DNA of 64,000 nt from Clostridia bacterium (GCA_017405765.1 JAFQZS010000050.1:18688-82687); one strand, 5' to 3'; positions 52,966-61,775 are shown, counted from the stretch's first letter. The notes: a model not told the origin generated them from the letters alone. Made by a program: numbers and translations.

Positions 52966-55320
52966 TTACATAAATCCCATCATAAGGCTTATAAGCCGCA
53001 CGACGAACGCCGCAGCCCATGCTATAACGCACTGTATGACAACCACAAAAACAGACCACTTCCCGCCGAGCTCACGCTTTACAGAAGCAATGGCCGCCAC
53101 GCACGGCGTATAAAGAAGGCAAAAAACGAGCATAGACATCGCTCCCACGGCCGTCATTACCGTTCCTACGCCGCCCGACGCGCCGAAAAGCACCTCAAGC
53201 GTCGAAACGACGCTTTCCTTTGCAATAAATCCCGTAATAAGCGCGGTGCATATGCGCCAGTCGCCCAGTCCCAGCGGCGCGAATATCGGTACGATCACGC
53301 TTGATATCAGCGCCAGTATGCTCTCCTGCGATACGTCGGTGAGGTTGAAATGCAGATCGAAGCTCTGCAAAAACCAAATAACTATAGTGGCTATAAGTAT
53401 TATCGAAAATGCGCGCTGCAAAAAATCCTTCGCCTTTTCCCACAAAAGCCTGAGTACATTTTTTGCGCCCGGCATTCTGTAATTGGGAAGCTCCATCACG
53501 AACGGCACCGGTTCGCCGCGAAACAGCGTATTCTTGAACGCAAACGCTATAAGAACGCCCACCGCTATGCCGATAACGTAAAGCCCTACCATTACGAGCG
53601 CCGCCTTTTTCGGGAAAAACGCCGCGGCAAAAAATGCGTATATTGGCAGCTTTGCCGAGCAGCTCATAAACGGAGTGAGAAGTATCGTCATTTTACGGTC
53701 TCGTTCGCTGGGGAGCGTGCGGCTCGCCATAACGGCCGGCACGGTGCAGCCGAAGCCGATGAGCATCGGCACGATGCTTCGCCCCGAAAGACCCATTTTT
53801 CTGAATATCTTATCCATAACAAATGCTACGCGCGCTATGTATCCGCTGTCCTCCAATATGGAAAGGAAGAAAAACAGAACAACGATTATGGGAAGGAACG
53901 AAAGCACGCTTCCCACTCCCGTAAATATACCGTCAACTATAAGCCCGTGAAGCACCTCGTTTACACCGCCCGCAGTAAGCGCGCCGTCGACTTTCTCGGT
54001 AAGCGCATCTATGCCTGCAGCCAGAAGGTCCTGAAGAAACGCGCCCACGACGTTGAACGTAAGGAAGAATACAAGCCCCATTATGCATATGAACAGCGGG
54101 ATGGCAGTATATTTGCCCGTAAGTATCCTGTCTATGCGCTGGCTTCTTAAATATTCACGGCTCTTTTGGGGCTTAACTACAGAGGCCCGGCACACCTTCT
54201 CTATAAACTGAAAGCGCATCTCCGCAATAGCGGCTTTCCTGTCGAGGCCGCGCTCGTGCTCCATCTGCACTACTATATGCTCCAAAAGCTCCTTCTCATT
54301 TTGGTCGAGCTTCAAGCGTTCTAAAATTATATCGTCGCCCTCAATTATCTTTTCGGCGGCGAAACGCACGGGCAGCGCCGCAGTATTGGCATGATCCTCT
54401 ATGAGATGTATAACGGCGTGAAGACAGCGGTGCACCGCGCCGCCGTGCGCCTCCTTATCGCAAAAGTCCTGTCTCAAAGGCTTTTCCTTGAAGCGCGCCA
54501 CGTGGACCGCGTGACGCACGAGCTCCGACACGCCCTGATTCTTCGCGGCGGAGATGGGCACTACCGGCACTCCCAGCATGGCCTCCATCGTATTTATATC
54601 AATGCTTCCGCCGTTGCCGTATACCTCGTCCATCATATTGAGAGCCACAACTATCGGCGTGTCCATCTGTAAAAGCTGCATCGTAAGGTAGAGGTTACGT
54701 TCTATATTCGTTGCGTCAACTATGTTTATTATCGCTTTCGGCTTCTGTTCCAGCACGAATTCTCGCGAGATTATCTCCTCGCTGCTGTACGGCGACATGG
54801 AATAAATACCCGGAAGGTCGGTCACGAGCGTATCGGGATATCCCCTTATAACGCCGTCCTTTCTGTCAACGGTCACTCCTGGAAAATTGCCAACGTGCTG
54901 ATTTGCTCCCGTAAGCTGATTGAAAAGCGTCGTCTTTCCGCTGTTCTGATTTCCGACAAGCGCATATGTAAGCTTAGTGCCCGCCGGAAGCGGCGAGCCG
55001 TGTTCCTTAAAGTGCGTCTTGTTTATTTCACCGAAACCGGGATGGCTTGCCGCTTTCGGCTTTTCCTTTGCGCGCGGCTCCGCCGCGTCTTCGTCGTCAA
55101 GCGGTATCACGTTTATCTTCTGCGCGTCGGCAAGCCTTAAAGTGAGCTGATATCCGTGCAGCCTTATCTCCATCGGATCCTTCATAGGGGCAAAGCGCAC
55201 AACGCTTACCTTAACGCCGGGAATAACGCCCATGTCAAGAAGGTGCTGCCTTAATGTGCCCTCGCCGCCTACTTCGTCAATATATGCCGCTTGTCCGGCC
55301 TTTAATTCGCTTAAAGTCAT
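52966..55320 (-). CDS. feoB: Ferrous iron transporter, FeoA-FeoB fusion
   Basis: 784 aa. Residues 1-75 are a FeoA SH3-like domain (MTLSELKAGQAAYIDEVGG ... HLLDMGVIPG). A linker of about 40 residues leads to the FeoB G domain: G1 GNQNSGKT (123-130), G2 in NFPGVTV, G3 DLPG (168-171), G4 NMMD. From about 395 the membrane part has two Gate motifs and GRSIVPMLIGFGCTVPAVMASRTL. It imports Fe2+. The usual separate feoA is replaced by the fusion. Confidence 0.95.
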   Translation of the reverse strand: MTLSELKAGQAAYIDEVGGEGTLRQHLLDMGVIPGVKVSVVRFAPMKDPMEIRLHGYQLTLRLADAQKINVIPLDDEDAAEPRAKEKPKAASHPGFGEINKTHFKEHGSPLPAGTKLTYALVGNQNSGKTTLFNQLTGANQHVGNFPGVTVDRKDGVIRGYPDTLVTDLPGIYSMSPYSSEEIISREFVLEQKPKAIINIVDATNIERNLYLTMQLLQMDTPIVVALNMMDEVYGNGGSIDINTMEAMLGVPVVPISAAKNQGVSELVRHAVHVARFKEKPLRQDFCDKEAHGGAVHRCLHAVIHLIEDHANTAALPVRFAAEKIIEGDDIILERLKLDQNEKELLEHIVVQMEHERGLDRKAAIAEMRFQFIEKVCRASVVKPQKSREYLRSQRIDRILTGKYTAIPLFICIMGLVFFLTFNVVGAFLQDLLAAGIDALTEKVDGALTAGGVNEVLHGLIVDGIFTGVGSVLSFLPIIVVLFFFLSILEDSGYIARVAFVMDKIFRKMGLSGRSIVPMLIGFGCTVPAVMASRTLPSERDRKMTILLTPFMSCSAKLPIYAFFAAAFFPKKAALVMVGLYVIGIAVGVLIAFAFKNTLFRGEPVPFVMELPNYRMPGAKNVLRLLWEKAKDFLQRAFSIILIATIVIWFLQSFDLHFNLTDVSQESILALISSVIVPIFAPLGLGDWRICTALITGFIAKESVVSTLEVLFGASGGVGTVMTAVGAMSMLVFCLLYTPCVAAIASVKRELGGKWSVFVVVIQCVIAWAAAFVVRLISLMMGFM

Positions 55321-55442
55321 TTATTAAACATCCTTTCGGTATGTCCTGCGCGTTATATCATATATGCCGCGCATACGATATATATGTATAAACCGACATT
55401 TGTTTCGCATAATAATTTTTATTGGAAACTTTTATGTCTTTT

Positions 55443-55473
55443 AAAAGCTCGGAGACCTTGGCTCCAAGCTTTT
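55443..55473 (-). terminator. Terminator-like hairpin at the end of the marR gene
   Basis: AAAAGCTCGGAG / CTCCAAGCTTTT stem with one mismatch, overlapping the marR stop. On the minus strand TTTTAAAAG follows, separating the regulator from feoB. Confidence 0.55.
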
Positions 55474-55921
55474 AATTTGCGGGGTTCTCCCGCTTCGTAT
55501 TTATCCTGTTCTTTCGTTCGAGCGCGCGCTTTAACATATCTATAAACTGCACCGCGTCGTCTTCGCCCAAAAAATCAATAAGCCACATATTTGCCGCGGA
55601 GGCGCACCCCAATACCTCCATTGACGCCGCTTCCCCTGTATCTGTCAGAAGAATGCGCGCCTTTCTTTGGTCCTTCGCGTCCCAGATGCGCTCTATAAAG
55701 GCGCGCTTTTCAAGGCTTTTCACGATATTTGCTACTCTGCCCGGGGTAAGCCCGAAGTGATCTATAATATCGATCGCGTAAGTATCCGTCTTTCGCGTGC
55801 CCAGCCACAAAAGCACCGCCTTTTCGCCGTTCGGAACTATGTTCCCGGCGATGTGCGACATGAGCTTTGCGTTTTCAATTTTAATGCGGTTCAACTCGTC
55901 CGATAATCTTTCTCTATCCAT
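55472..55921 (-). CDS. MarR-family transcriptional regulator
   Basis: 149 aa winged-helix regulator. HTH region YAIDIIDHFGLTPGRVANIVKSLEKRAFIERI, wing DAKDQRKARILLTDTGEAA, flanked by dimerisation helices (SDELNRIKIENAKLM and VQFIDMLKRALERKN). It is encoded upstream of feoB on the same strand and might control iron uptake, though a hairpin lies between. A perfect palindrome over its own -10 box indicates autorepression. The effector is unknown. Confidence 0.87.
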   Translation of the reverse strand: MDRERLSDELNRIKIENAKLMSHIAGNIVPNGEKAVLLWLGTRKTDTYAIDIIDHFGLTPGRVANIVKSLEKRAFIERIWDAKDQRKARILLTDTGEAASMEVLGCASAANMWLIDFLGEDDAVQFIDMLKRALERKNRINTKRENPAN

Positions 55922-55947
55922 AGGATATCCTCGCTTATTCCTTACAC

Positions 55948-55967
55948 TGGTTAGTATATACTAACCA
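55948..55967. promoter_or_regulatory. Perfect 20-bp palindrome, probable MarR operator
   Basis: TGGTTAGTATATACTAACCA is fully self-complementary and covers the -10 box of the marR promoter, 27 bp from the start codon. Confidence 0.75.
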
Positions 55968-55981
55968 ATTTGTCTTGTCAA
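55953..55981 (-). promoter_or_regulatory. marR promoter
   Basis: Minus strand: TTGACA (55976-55981), 17 bp, TATACT (55953-55958). Confidence 0.75.
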
Positions 55982-56092
55982 CTCTTATTTTTCATTTTCT
56001 GCGCGTCATCTTATGTTTTTATCGGCAGGTCTTGAAAAAAAGCGCAAGCTTTTTTTCATGTTATTCCAATTGGCCTTTCCTAAATATTAGTA

Positions 56093-56121
56093 TTGACATC
56101 GTTCTTTTGCAATGATAAAAT
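56093..56121 (+). promoter_or_regulatory. Promoter of the isochorismatase-family gene
   Basis: TTGACA (56093-56098), 17 bp, TAAAAT (56116-56121) with an extended TGA just before it. Confidence 0.75.
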
Positions 56122-56173
56122 CTATATAACATATAAAAATACTCTATATTTTAAAGAAAATGGAGGTATAAAA

Positions 56174-56716
56174 ATGGCTAAATATGCGGTAATTCTTGTG
56201 GATCTGTTAAACGACTTCATCACCGGTCCCATCTCTACGGAGCGCGCGCCCGGCATAATAGAGCCCAACGTTCGTCTCGTTAAAAAGGCTCACGAAAAGG
56301 GCGTTCCGGTAATTTACGCAAACGACTGCCACACTCCCGAGATAGACCACGAATTCGTAGTCTGGGGTCCGCACGCAGTCGAGGGCACCAAGGGCGCAGA
56401 GGTAGTTCCCGAGCTTACTCCCACAGATAAAGACTACATCGTTCCCAAGAAGCGTTACAGCGCTTTCTACGGCACGAATCTTGAGCTTCTTCTTCAGGAG
56501 CTGGGCGTTGACACCGTTATCATCACCGGCTGGCAGGCTGACTGCTGCTGCAGACATACCTCCGCAGACGCTTTCTTCAGAGGCTACAACATAGTAGTTC
56601 CCAAAGAAACGACCGACACCAACACTTACGAGGCTTACATTGCGGGCCTTGAGTATCTTAAGACCATCTACGGCGCAGACGTATGCGACCTTGACGACCT
56701 GCTTACAAAGCTCTGA
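56174..56716 (+). CDS. Isochorismatase-family cysteine hydrolase (nicotinamidase-like)
   Basis: 180 aa. The catalytic triad fits: Asp in VILVDLLNDF (D10), Lys in VPKKRYSAFYGT, and Cys in GWQADCCCRHTSADA, with the typical cis-peptide GW-x-A segment. The NDCHTPEIDHEFVVWGPHAVEGT stretch, with metal-type D and H, is nicotinamidase-like. It likely hydrolyses an amide such as nicotinamide. The sequence has three adjacent Cys. GGAGG is 9 bp before the ATG. Codon bias suggests strong expression. Single-gene unit with its own promoter and terminator. Confidence 0.87.
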   Translation: MAKYAVILVDLLNDFITGPISTERAPGIIEPNVRLVKKAHEKGVPVIYANDCHTPEIDHEFVVWGPHAVEGTKGAEVVPELTPTDKDYIVPKKRYSAFYGTNLELLLQELGVDTVIITGWQADCCCRHTSADAFFRGYNIVVPKETTDTNTYEAYIAGLEYLKTIYGADVCDLDDLLTKL

Positions 56717-56740
56717 TCGCCGTTATCAAAAATGCATATT

Positions 56741-56777
56741 AAAAAGCTTGCGAAAGATATTTCCGCAAACTTTTTTG
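56741..56777. terminator. Bidirectional terminator after the hydrolase gene
   Basis: AAAAAGCTTGCGAAA pairs imperfectly with TTTCCGCAAACTTTTTT. T-runs on both strands serve the convergent permease gene too. Confidence 0.75.
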
Positions 56778-56780
56778 ATC

Positions 56781-57923
56781 TTATATCCTGCTAACCGCCG
56801 TCATAAACAGCGTAAGTATTATAAGAAAGCCGAAATTGAACGCCGAGAACAATCCTATATACGCGGCCGCCTTTCCCCTGTTGTGGCTTACGTATTCCCT
56901 GAAGGTTATAAGGCTTGCAAGCGAGGCTATGAGCGTTCCCGTGCCGCCGATATTGACGCCCCACAGAAGCTCTCTGTAATTGTCGGTAAACTGAGACATG
57001 AGTATCGCCGTGGGCACGTTGCTTATTATCTGGCAGGAAAGCTCAGAAAACACCATGGCGTTCTTGTTTAAGATAAATGAGAAAAATTCTCTCACCTCGT
57101 CTATCCTTGCCATATTCCCCGCAAAGATAAAGAAGAAAACGAAAGTAAACAAAAGCCCGTAATCAACGTCGCGAAGCGCCTTTCTGTCAAGCAGCATAAG
57201 CGCGGCAACGATTATCGCAAGGCCGATAAGATACGGCACGCCGCGAAAAACTATAAGTATTGCAAGCGCGAACAAAACGAGATATATGGCTGCGCGGCGG
57301 CGGTCAAGCGGGGCCGATTCGCCTTTTATTTCGAATTGCTCTGGCTTTACGAATATAATGCAGCATATCGTTATAAGTATTATCGAAGCTATGAACGGCA
57401 GGGCCATTATGCGCATGAATTCAAGGCTGTCGATATTGTATTTAGTATATATGTAAAGGTTCTGCGGATTTCCGAACGGCGTTAGCATCCCGCCCAAATT
57501 GGCGGCGATGTTCTGCATTATGAAGGTAAAGGCCATATGCTTCTTTTTGCCTGTTACGGAGAGCACGAAATATCCCAGCGGAAGAAAAGTGATAAGCGCC
57601 ATATCGTTGGCGATGAGCATCGAGCCTATCAGAGTTATGTAAACGAGAGCCAATATGCAAAGACGTGTATTTTTAAAGCAGCGCACTATTTTCAGCGCGA
57701 TTATATAAAAGAAATTTATGTTTCGAAGAGCGCAGACAACAGCCAAAACACAGAAAAGGCACGTAAGCGTTTTATAATCGAAATAGTCCGCGTATTTCGC
57801 GTCGGGCGGAACAATAACGCTCGTTATAAGAGCCGCAAGCAGCGCAATAAACATAACGGCGTTCTTTTTTATGAAATCGAGGCCTCTTATCCCTATATGC
57901 CATTTTGAGCCGACCGTCTGCAT
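56781..57923 (-). CDS. SLC13/ArsB-type anion permease
   Basis: 380 aa with about ten to eleven membrane helices. The ion-transporter superfamily signatures are visible: LIANDMALITFLPLG and GGMLTPFGNPQNLYIYTKYN in the first half, and the matching second-half hairpin SNVPTAILMSQFTDNYRELLWGVNIGGTGTLIASLASLI. That symmetry fits dicarboxylate/sulfate/arsenite-type transporters; the substrate is not predictable. The ATG at 57923 has GAAGGAAG upstream. The longer open frame to 58061 contains the promoter. Confidence 0.83.
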   Translation of the reverse strand: MQTVGSKWHIGIRGLDFIKKNAVMFIALLAALITSVIVPPDAKYADYFDYKTLTCLFCVLAVVCALRNINFFYIIALKIVRCFKNTRLCILALVYITLIGSMLIANDMALITFLPLGYFVLSVTGKKKHMAFTFIMQNIAANLGGMLTPFGNPQNLYIYTKYNIDSLEFMRIMALPFIASIILITICCIIFVKPEQFEIKGESAPLDRRRAAIYLVLFALAILIVFRGVPYLIGLAIIVAALMLLDRKALRDVDYGLLFTFVFFFIFAGNMARIDEVREFFSFILNKNAMVFSELSCQIISNVPTAILMSQFTDNYRELLWGVNIGGTGTLIASLASLITFREYVSHNRGKAAAYIGLFSAFNFGFLIILTLFMTAVSRI

Positions 57924-57971
57924 AAATACGCTTCCTTCGTCATAAGAATTATTTATTGAACAGCGGTTTAG

Positions 57972-58000
57972 ATTATAGCACCGTGAAAAACAAAAAACAA
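57972..58000 (-). promoter_or_regulatory. Promoter of the permease gene
   Basis: Minus strand: TTGTTT (57995-58000), 17 bp, TATAAT (57972-57977), 49 bp before the start. Confidence 0.65.
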
Positions 58001-58084
58001 GACGAATTTTCCTTAATTTCACGCTGTATTCGGCGTATTGTTTTGTGCGGTATTTATGCACGGTCGGTTGTTGGGACAGAAAGA

Positions 58085-58113
58085 ACGTGCCGCAGAAATG
58101 CTCTGCGGCACGT
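58085..58113 (-). terminator. Terminator after the DUF6273 protein gene
   Basis: Perfect 12-bp stem ACGTGCCGCAGA / TCTGCGGCACGT, 5-base loop, then TCTTTCT on the minus strand. Confidence 0.65.
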
Positions 58114-58131
58114 CATGGTGCGTGGGGTGGG

Positions 58132-60525
58132 TTATTCGATGCTTACCCACATCGCGGGGCGAACGGCATAGTTTTTAGTGGCTACTATGCTGCCTGGTAA
58201 GTTGATACCCCCATAGTAAGTGACATTTACAGCATCGATAGTAGTTTGACCTTGTGTCCGCAACCACCATATGCAATTCCCTGAACCTGAATTGGTTGCA
58301 TAAGCGCCGTTATTTACGGCATATGCTGTAGCCTTGCACTGTCTTTCAACTTCGGAGCCAAAATATGTGTTTGCCTCGTTAATGCTAATAAGAAATACCT
58401 TGTCTGTTGTATTGTTGCCGGCAGTCGTACTATAGCGCGGATTTGCATCCGCCATAACCTTGGTATCCTGTATAACCATCTGCTCTTCCGAAACAAAAGC
58501 CTCATTTATAAAACTATCATTTATCCACTTGCGTATATAACTTTTTTCCCACGTTACACTAACACCGGAAGAATTATACGGCTTGCAATCGAGAGCGTAT
58601 TCGCTGATAAGTAGCATTTTACCATCCTCTTTTGCGAGCACTCTCCATTCAATTCTCTCTTTTCCGTTGCTCGTATCGTTATCCTGCTCGTATGAGCCGA
58701 ATATGACAATATCTCCGACTTGTGCCTTGCTTAATTCAGCTACTTCAGCGCTAACCTTCTTTTCTACGCTGTCTTTATAATTGCCAAGTTCCTCAAATCC
58801 TGCCATGGCAGCGACATACTCTCCCGCTTCATATTGTTCCATTGCCTTATTATATTTGTTTTGCGGGATTATTACATTTATCAAAAGAAAAACCACAATT
58901 GCTGCCACTACAGCGATAACAGCAATGATAATAGCGGTTTTCTTCGTTTTCGCCGCTTTTGCCGCCTTTTCCGCTCGGATTATAGCGTCAAGCTTGTCCT
59001 GTGTCTTTTTAAGCTGCGCGGGAGAATCGCCAAACGACGACAGTCCCTGAAGTATTCCTATGGCTTGGTTCAGCTTATTCTTGTCTTCGCTCTTTGAAAG
59101 CTCCATCGCTTCGTCATACTTCGCCTGATTTGCTTTGCGCTCCTCTTCTTTTAATTCATCTATCCTGTCCTTGCATTTTGCCGACAGATCCTTACTGTCC
59201 TTATAATCGCTTATTCCCCTAAAGGCCGTTATAGCTTTTCCCAGCGCGTCTATTGTGTCTGTTCTCATTAAGCCGCACGCTTCATCGTATGTACGTCTTT
59301 TTTGCTCCTCCAGCTCTCTCTCACGGCGCTGTCTTTCGCGTTCGGCCTGCAGCTTTCTTTCTTCCTCCGCCTGCCTTTGCCGTTCTTTTATTTCGTCAAG
59401 TCTTTCCGCGAGCCCCTCGGCTCTCTCGGCGGCGCGTTTCTTTACGACCTCACGCTGAAGCTCTAAAAGATGCGTCTGTGAAAACGCCCGCTCGACGTTT
59501 TCCCATGTGTCGCCGCAGTTAGGGCATTTTTCGCCGTCGCGAACGGGAACGCCGCAGTCGCAAAGCCAAAAGCCGTCGCCGCGCATGGGCATATAGATAT
59601 TCTTTGCGTTTTCTTTTATTCTGTGTATTTTAGAAAGATACTCGGCGTCAGAAAGCGCTTCTTTCATGTTAAGGATATCGCGCCTTTGCTTTGCATAGAG
59701 CGAATCGGCGTATTTAAGGCGCGGGAAGGTCTCCTCGCTGAGCGCGGGTTGATCGGGCAGAACGACCGGCTTTTCGTCCTCTGCGCCTCGCCACACGTCG
59801 TCGCCTTCAAATGCAGCTTTTTCGCAGAAAAGCTCGACTCTGTAGGCAAGCTCCGTGTTGAGCGAAAACTCCTTCTCCTCGGGAAGGCGTCCGCCCGTCC
59901 CTACTGAGAGCCCTTGATAAACGCATTTGCAGGCGCTGACTTCGTCGCCCGTATCGTCAAACACCTTCACGTTAAAATAAACGGAGCGTATTTTTTTGTC
60001 GCTTTGGTTCCATGCTTTAAGCGAGAGCCTGTCCCCGCCCAAGTCCGTTTTTATCGTAACGCTCTCCACATAAACGGGGCAGTCGGGCAGCCAAAGGCCC
60101 GCACGATAGCTTCGCTTCACGGCTTCGCCCTGCTCCTTTTTATCCTCATTCACGGGAACGTATACTATCTCGCGCTCCACGGGAGCCGAAGGCGCCGCGC
60201 CCTGCGCGCTGTCCGCCTTTACCGGTATATTCGCCGTAATGTTCGCGTATTGCTTTTTATAATAATCGAACATCGCGCGGCTTCTTCCCTCTTCCGCCTC
60301 GCGTATCGCGCTGTCAACAGACATCTCGGTAAGCGAATCCATAGGCGTTTCCATAAACGCGCCGCACGCGCCGCAGCGGTAGCCCTTTTGGTCCTTGCCT
60401 ATAAATCCCGCAGCCGCGCCAACTACGCCGAATGCTACTGCGCCGGCAACGGCCTTGCCCGTGCTGAAATTCTTATGCTGCTTGTCCTCATGAAGCGACG
60501 TGCTTCCGCAAAAACGACATCTCAT
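58132..60525 (-). CDS. Multidomain zinc-ribbon / coiled-coil / one-TM protein with DUF6273-like C-terminus
   Basis: 797 aa, no known whole-protein match I can name. Order: zinc ribbon C3, C6 with C51, C54, split by a glycine-zipper-like stretch (26-43); a beta-type domain (about 140-250); a second ribbon C322, C324, C334, C337; a K/E/R coiled coil (345-412); two helical repeats ending YKDS or FGDS (413-510); a membrane helix (529-553); a third YKDS repeat (557-590); and an outside DUF6273-like domain (603-797) with GDIVIFGSYEQDND, WEKSYIRKWINDSF and final AVRPAMWV. Topology inferred: ribbons inside, DUF6273 outside. The start ATG overlaps the upstream stop (TGATG). Confidence 0.75.
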   Translation of the reverse strand: MRCRFCGSTSLHEDKQHKNFSTGKAVAGAVAFGVVGAAAGFIGKDQKGYRCGACGAFMETPMDSLTEMSVDSAIREAEEGRSRAMFDYYKKQYANITANIPVKADSAQGAAPSAPVEREIVYVPVNEDKKEQGEAVKRSYRAGLWLPDCPVYVESVTIKTDLGGDRLSLKAWNQSDKKIRSVYFNVKVFDDTGDEVSACKCVYQGLSVGTGGRLPEEKEFSLNTELAYRVELFCEKAAFEGDDVWRGAEDEKPVVLPDQPALSEETFPRLKYADSLYAKQRRDILNMKEALSDAEYLSKIHRIKENAKNIYMPMRGDGFWLCDCGVPVRDGEKCPNCGDTWENVERAFSQTHLLELQREVVKKRAAERAEGLAERLDEIKERQRQAEEERKLQAERERQRRERELEEQKRRTYDEACGLMRTDTIDALGKAITAFRGISDYKDSKDLSAKCKDRIDELKEEERKANQAKYDEAMELSKSEDKNKLNQAIGILQGLSSFGDSPAQLKKTQDKLDAIIRAEKAAKAAKTKKTAIIIAVIAVVAAIVVFLLINVIIPQNKYNKAMEQYEAGEYVAAMAGFEELGNYKDSVEKKVSAEVAELSKAQVGDIVIFGSYEQDNDTSNGKERIEWRVLAKEDGKMLLISEYALDCKPYNSSGVSVTWEKSYIRKWINDSFINEAFVSEEQMVIQDTKVMADANPRYSTTAGNNTTDKVFLISINEANTYFGSEVERQCKATAYAVNNGAYATNSGSGNCIWWLRTQGQTTIDAVNVTYYGGINLPGSIVATKNYAVRPAMWVSIE

Positions 60526-61463
60526 CAAAAACGCCCCCTTTCTCCGATAATTCCCCACAAGTAATACTTTTCGTCATATCCGTCTGCATCCTTTTCGGTA
60601 AATGCGACTGTAATAATCCCATTATCCCTCATAAAAGCTGCTGCGGGATGCCTATCGCTTATATCTTCGGCGATATCCTTCTCGCAGACAGGCATATTTT
60701 TATTTGCCTCAAGCGTCTCTGTTATTGCAAAGTACAGATTCTTAAAAATGTATTCTCCTTTAAAAAACCTGCTTTTGTCATCTTGGTAAAACCGAGATGC
60801 AAAATATCTTGTAGAAACATGCGGAGAATGCTTTAGGCTCTCATAAAATTTCTCAGCAATGCGTTGATTGCCAGTGAGGCTCTTATATAATCTAACTGCG
60901 CTTTCTCGATTCCACTGCATGCTTTCATCGCATATAACGCGCAGATAATACTTATCGTCATCGGAATACTTTACCAAAATCCCCTCGCTTACAAGCCCTT
61001 CCAGCATCGCATGAAAATCTTTTTCTTCAAGCGAAGAAAGCTCGTCGCACCAGCCGTAAAGCTCTTCCTCGGTCTTTCCGTCCTCATCTTCCAATATTGC
61101 GGCGACAAGCTGTCCGTTCGGAGATGCGGCATATTTAAGGTTCAATATCGCCTCGTCCTTTCGCGCTTCAAGTTTCTCTTCCCAATCGCGCTTTTTCTGC
61201 AAGATACGCTTCTGTCGTTCCTGCTCCTTATTTTTCTTTTCCTGACGGTTTTTGAGTATTTCGCTGCATGCCTGCGCTTCGCCGGTCAATTTAGCCATTT
61301 CTGATAAGTTCTGCGCGTTTGGCGTCATTGATGCAGCTATCTTAGCATTGTCAACAATTATCTGCGCCAGCCGCTCGTCACTGTAATCGTCATGAGTAAT
61401 AAGCGCGGTCCTTTTTGCGCTGTCTCTGAGCTGCGCCAACAGAGTATCTATATCGTTTGCCAT
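60525..61463 (-). CDS. Hypothetical coiled-coil protein, partner of the zinc-ribbon protein
   Basis: 312 aa, soluble, no signal peptide. Residues 65-105 are a strongly charged coiled coil (KNRQEKKNKEQERQKRILQK and onward). Residues 125-175 (TEEELYGWCDELSSLEEKDF, then MLEGLVSEGILVKYSDDDKYYLRVI) read like a winged helix. The rest is helical and ends with a beta-like FTEKDADGYDEKYYLWGIIG. No enzyme motif seen. The stop overlaps the start of the next gene by 3 bp, so the two proteins are made together. Family unknown. Confidence 0.7.
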   Translation of the reverse strand: MANDIDTLLAQLRDSAKRTALITHDDYSDERLAQIIVDNAKIAASMTPNAQNLSEMAKLTGEAQACSEILKNRQEKKNKEQERQKRILQKKRDWEEKLEARKDEAILNLKYAASPNGQLVAAILEDEDGKTEEELYGWCDELSSLEEKDFHAMLEGLVSEGILVKYSDDDKYYLRVICDESMQWNRESAVRLYKSLTGNQRIAEKFYESLKHSPHVSTRYFASRFYQDDKSRFFKGEYIFKNLYFAITETLEANKNMPVCEKDIAEDISDRHPAAAFMRDNGIITVAFTEKDADGYDEKYYLWGIIGERGRF

Positions 61464-61490
61464 GTTATCCCCCTCTTTCCCTTCGGTTTT

Positions 61491-61516
61491 GTCCGGAAAA
61501 GTATACTTTTCCGGAC
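61491..61516. repeat. 26-bp perfect palindrome, copy 1
   Basis: GTCCGGAAAAGTA followed by its exact reverse complement. It lies 28 bp before the start of the coiled-coil gene and shares its inner 24 bp with copy 2. Confidence 0.85.
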
Positions 61517-61623
61517 ACCATATTTTAGAAATATTTTGCAGGAAATTTCGCCAAAATACCCAAAAATCATAGACAAAATCTACTTGTTTATGCTATACTT
61601 TCAACATACAACTTCTGTGCACA

Positions 61624-61659
61624 AAAAAATCCGGAAAAGTATACTTTTCCGGATTTTTT
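61624..61659. repeat. 36-bp perfect palindrome, copy 2
   Basis: AAAAAATCCGGAAAAGTA followed by its exact reverse complement. The inner 24 bp are identical to copy 1, 107 bp away. With A/T runs outside the GC-rich arms it could also act as a bidirectional terminator. Confidence 0.85.
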
Positions 61660-61746
61660 ACAGTTGTTGTCATTTGCAATCATGAAAAAGCAATAAAAAC
61701 ATGTTCAAAACGCCTGCTTTCTTTGTTGCATATGCCCCGTTTTCAG

Positions 61747-61775
61747 TTGACACGGTGGCGGCAACGGCATATAAT
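61747..61775 (+). promoter_or_regulatory. Consensus promoter of the flavin oxidoreductase gene
   Basis: TTGACA (61747-61752), 17 bp, TATAAT (61770-61775), 56 bp before the start codon. Confidence 0.8.

Noticed and set aside
55370..55420. Iron-regulator operator before feoB
   Set aside because: CATATAT/ATATATG arms occur, but the region is simple AT sequence and matches no Fur or DtxR consensus I could confirm.
58132..58300. C-terminal DUF6273 segment as a diversity-generating retroelement target
   Set aside because: The WWLR and AVRPAMWV ending recalls C-type-lectin-like variable proteins, but no reverse transcriptase, template repeat or accessory gene is in the window.
61571..61606. Plus-strand promoter TAGACA-18-TATACT between the palindromes
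   Set aside because: It would transcribe only into the 36-bp palindrome; boxes are weak and a better promoter (61747-61775) serves the downstream gene.
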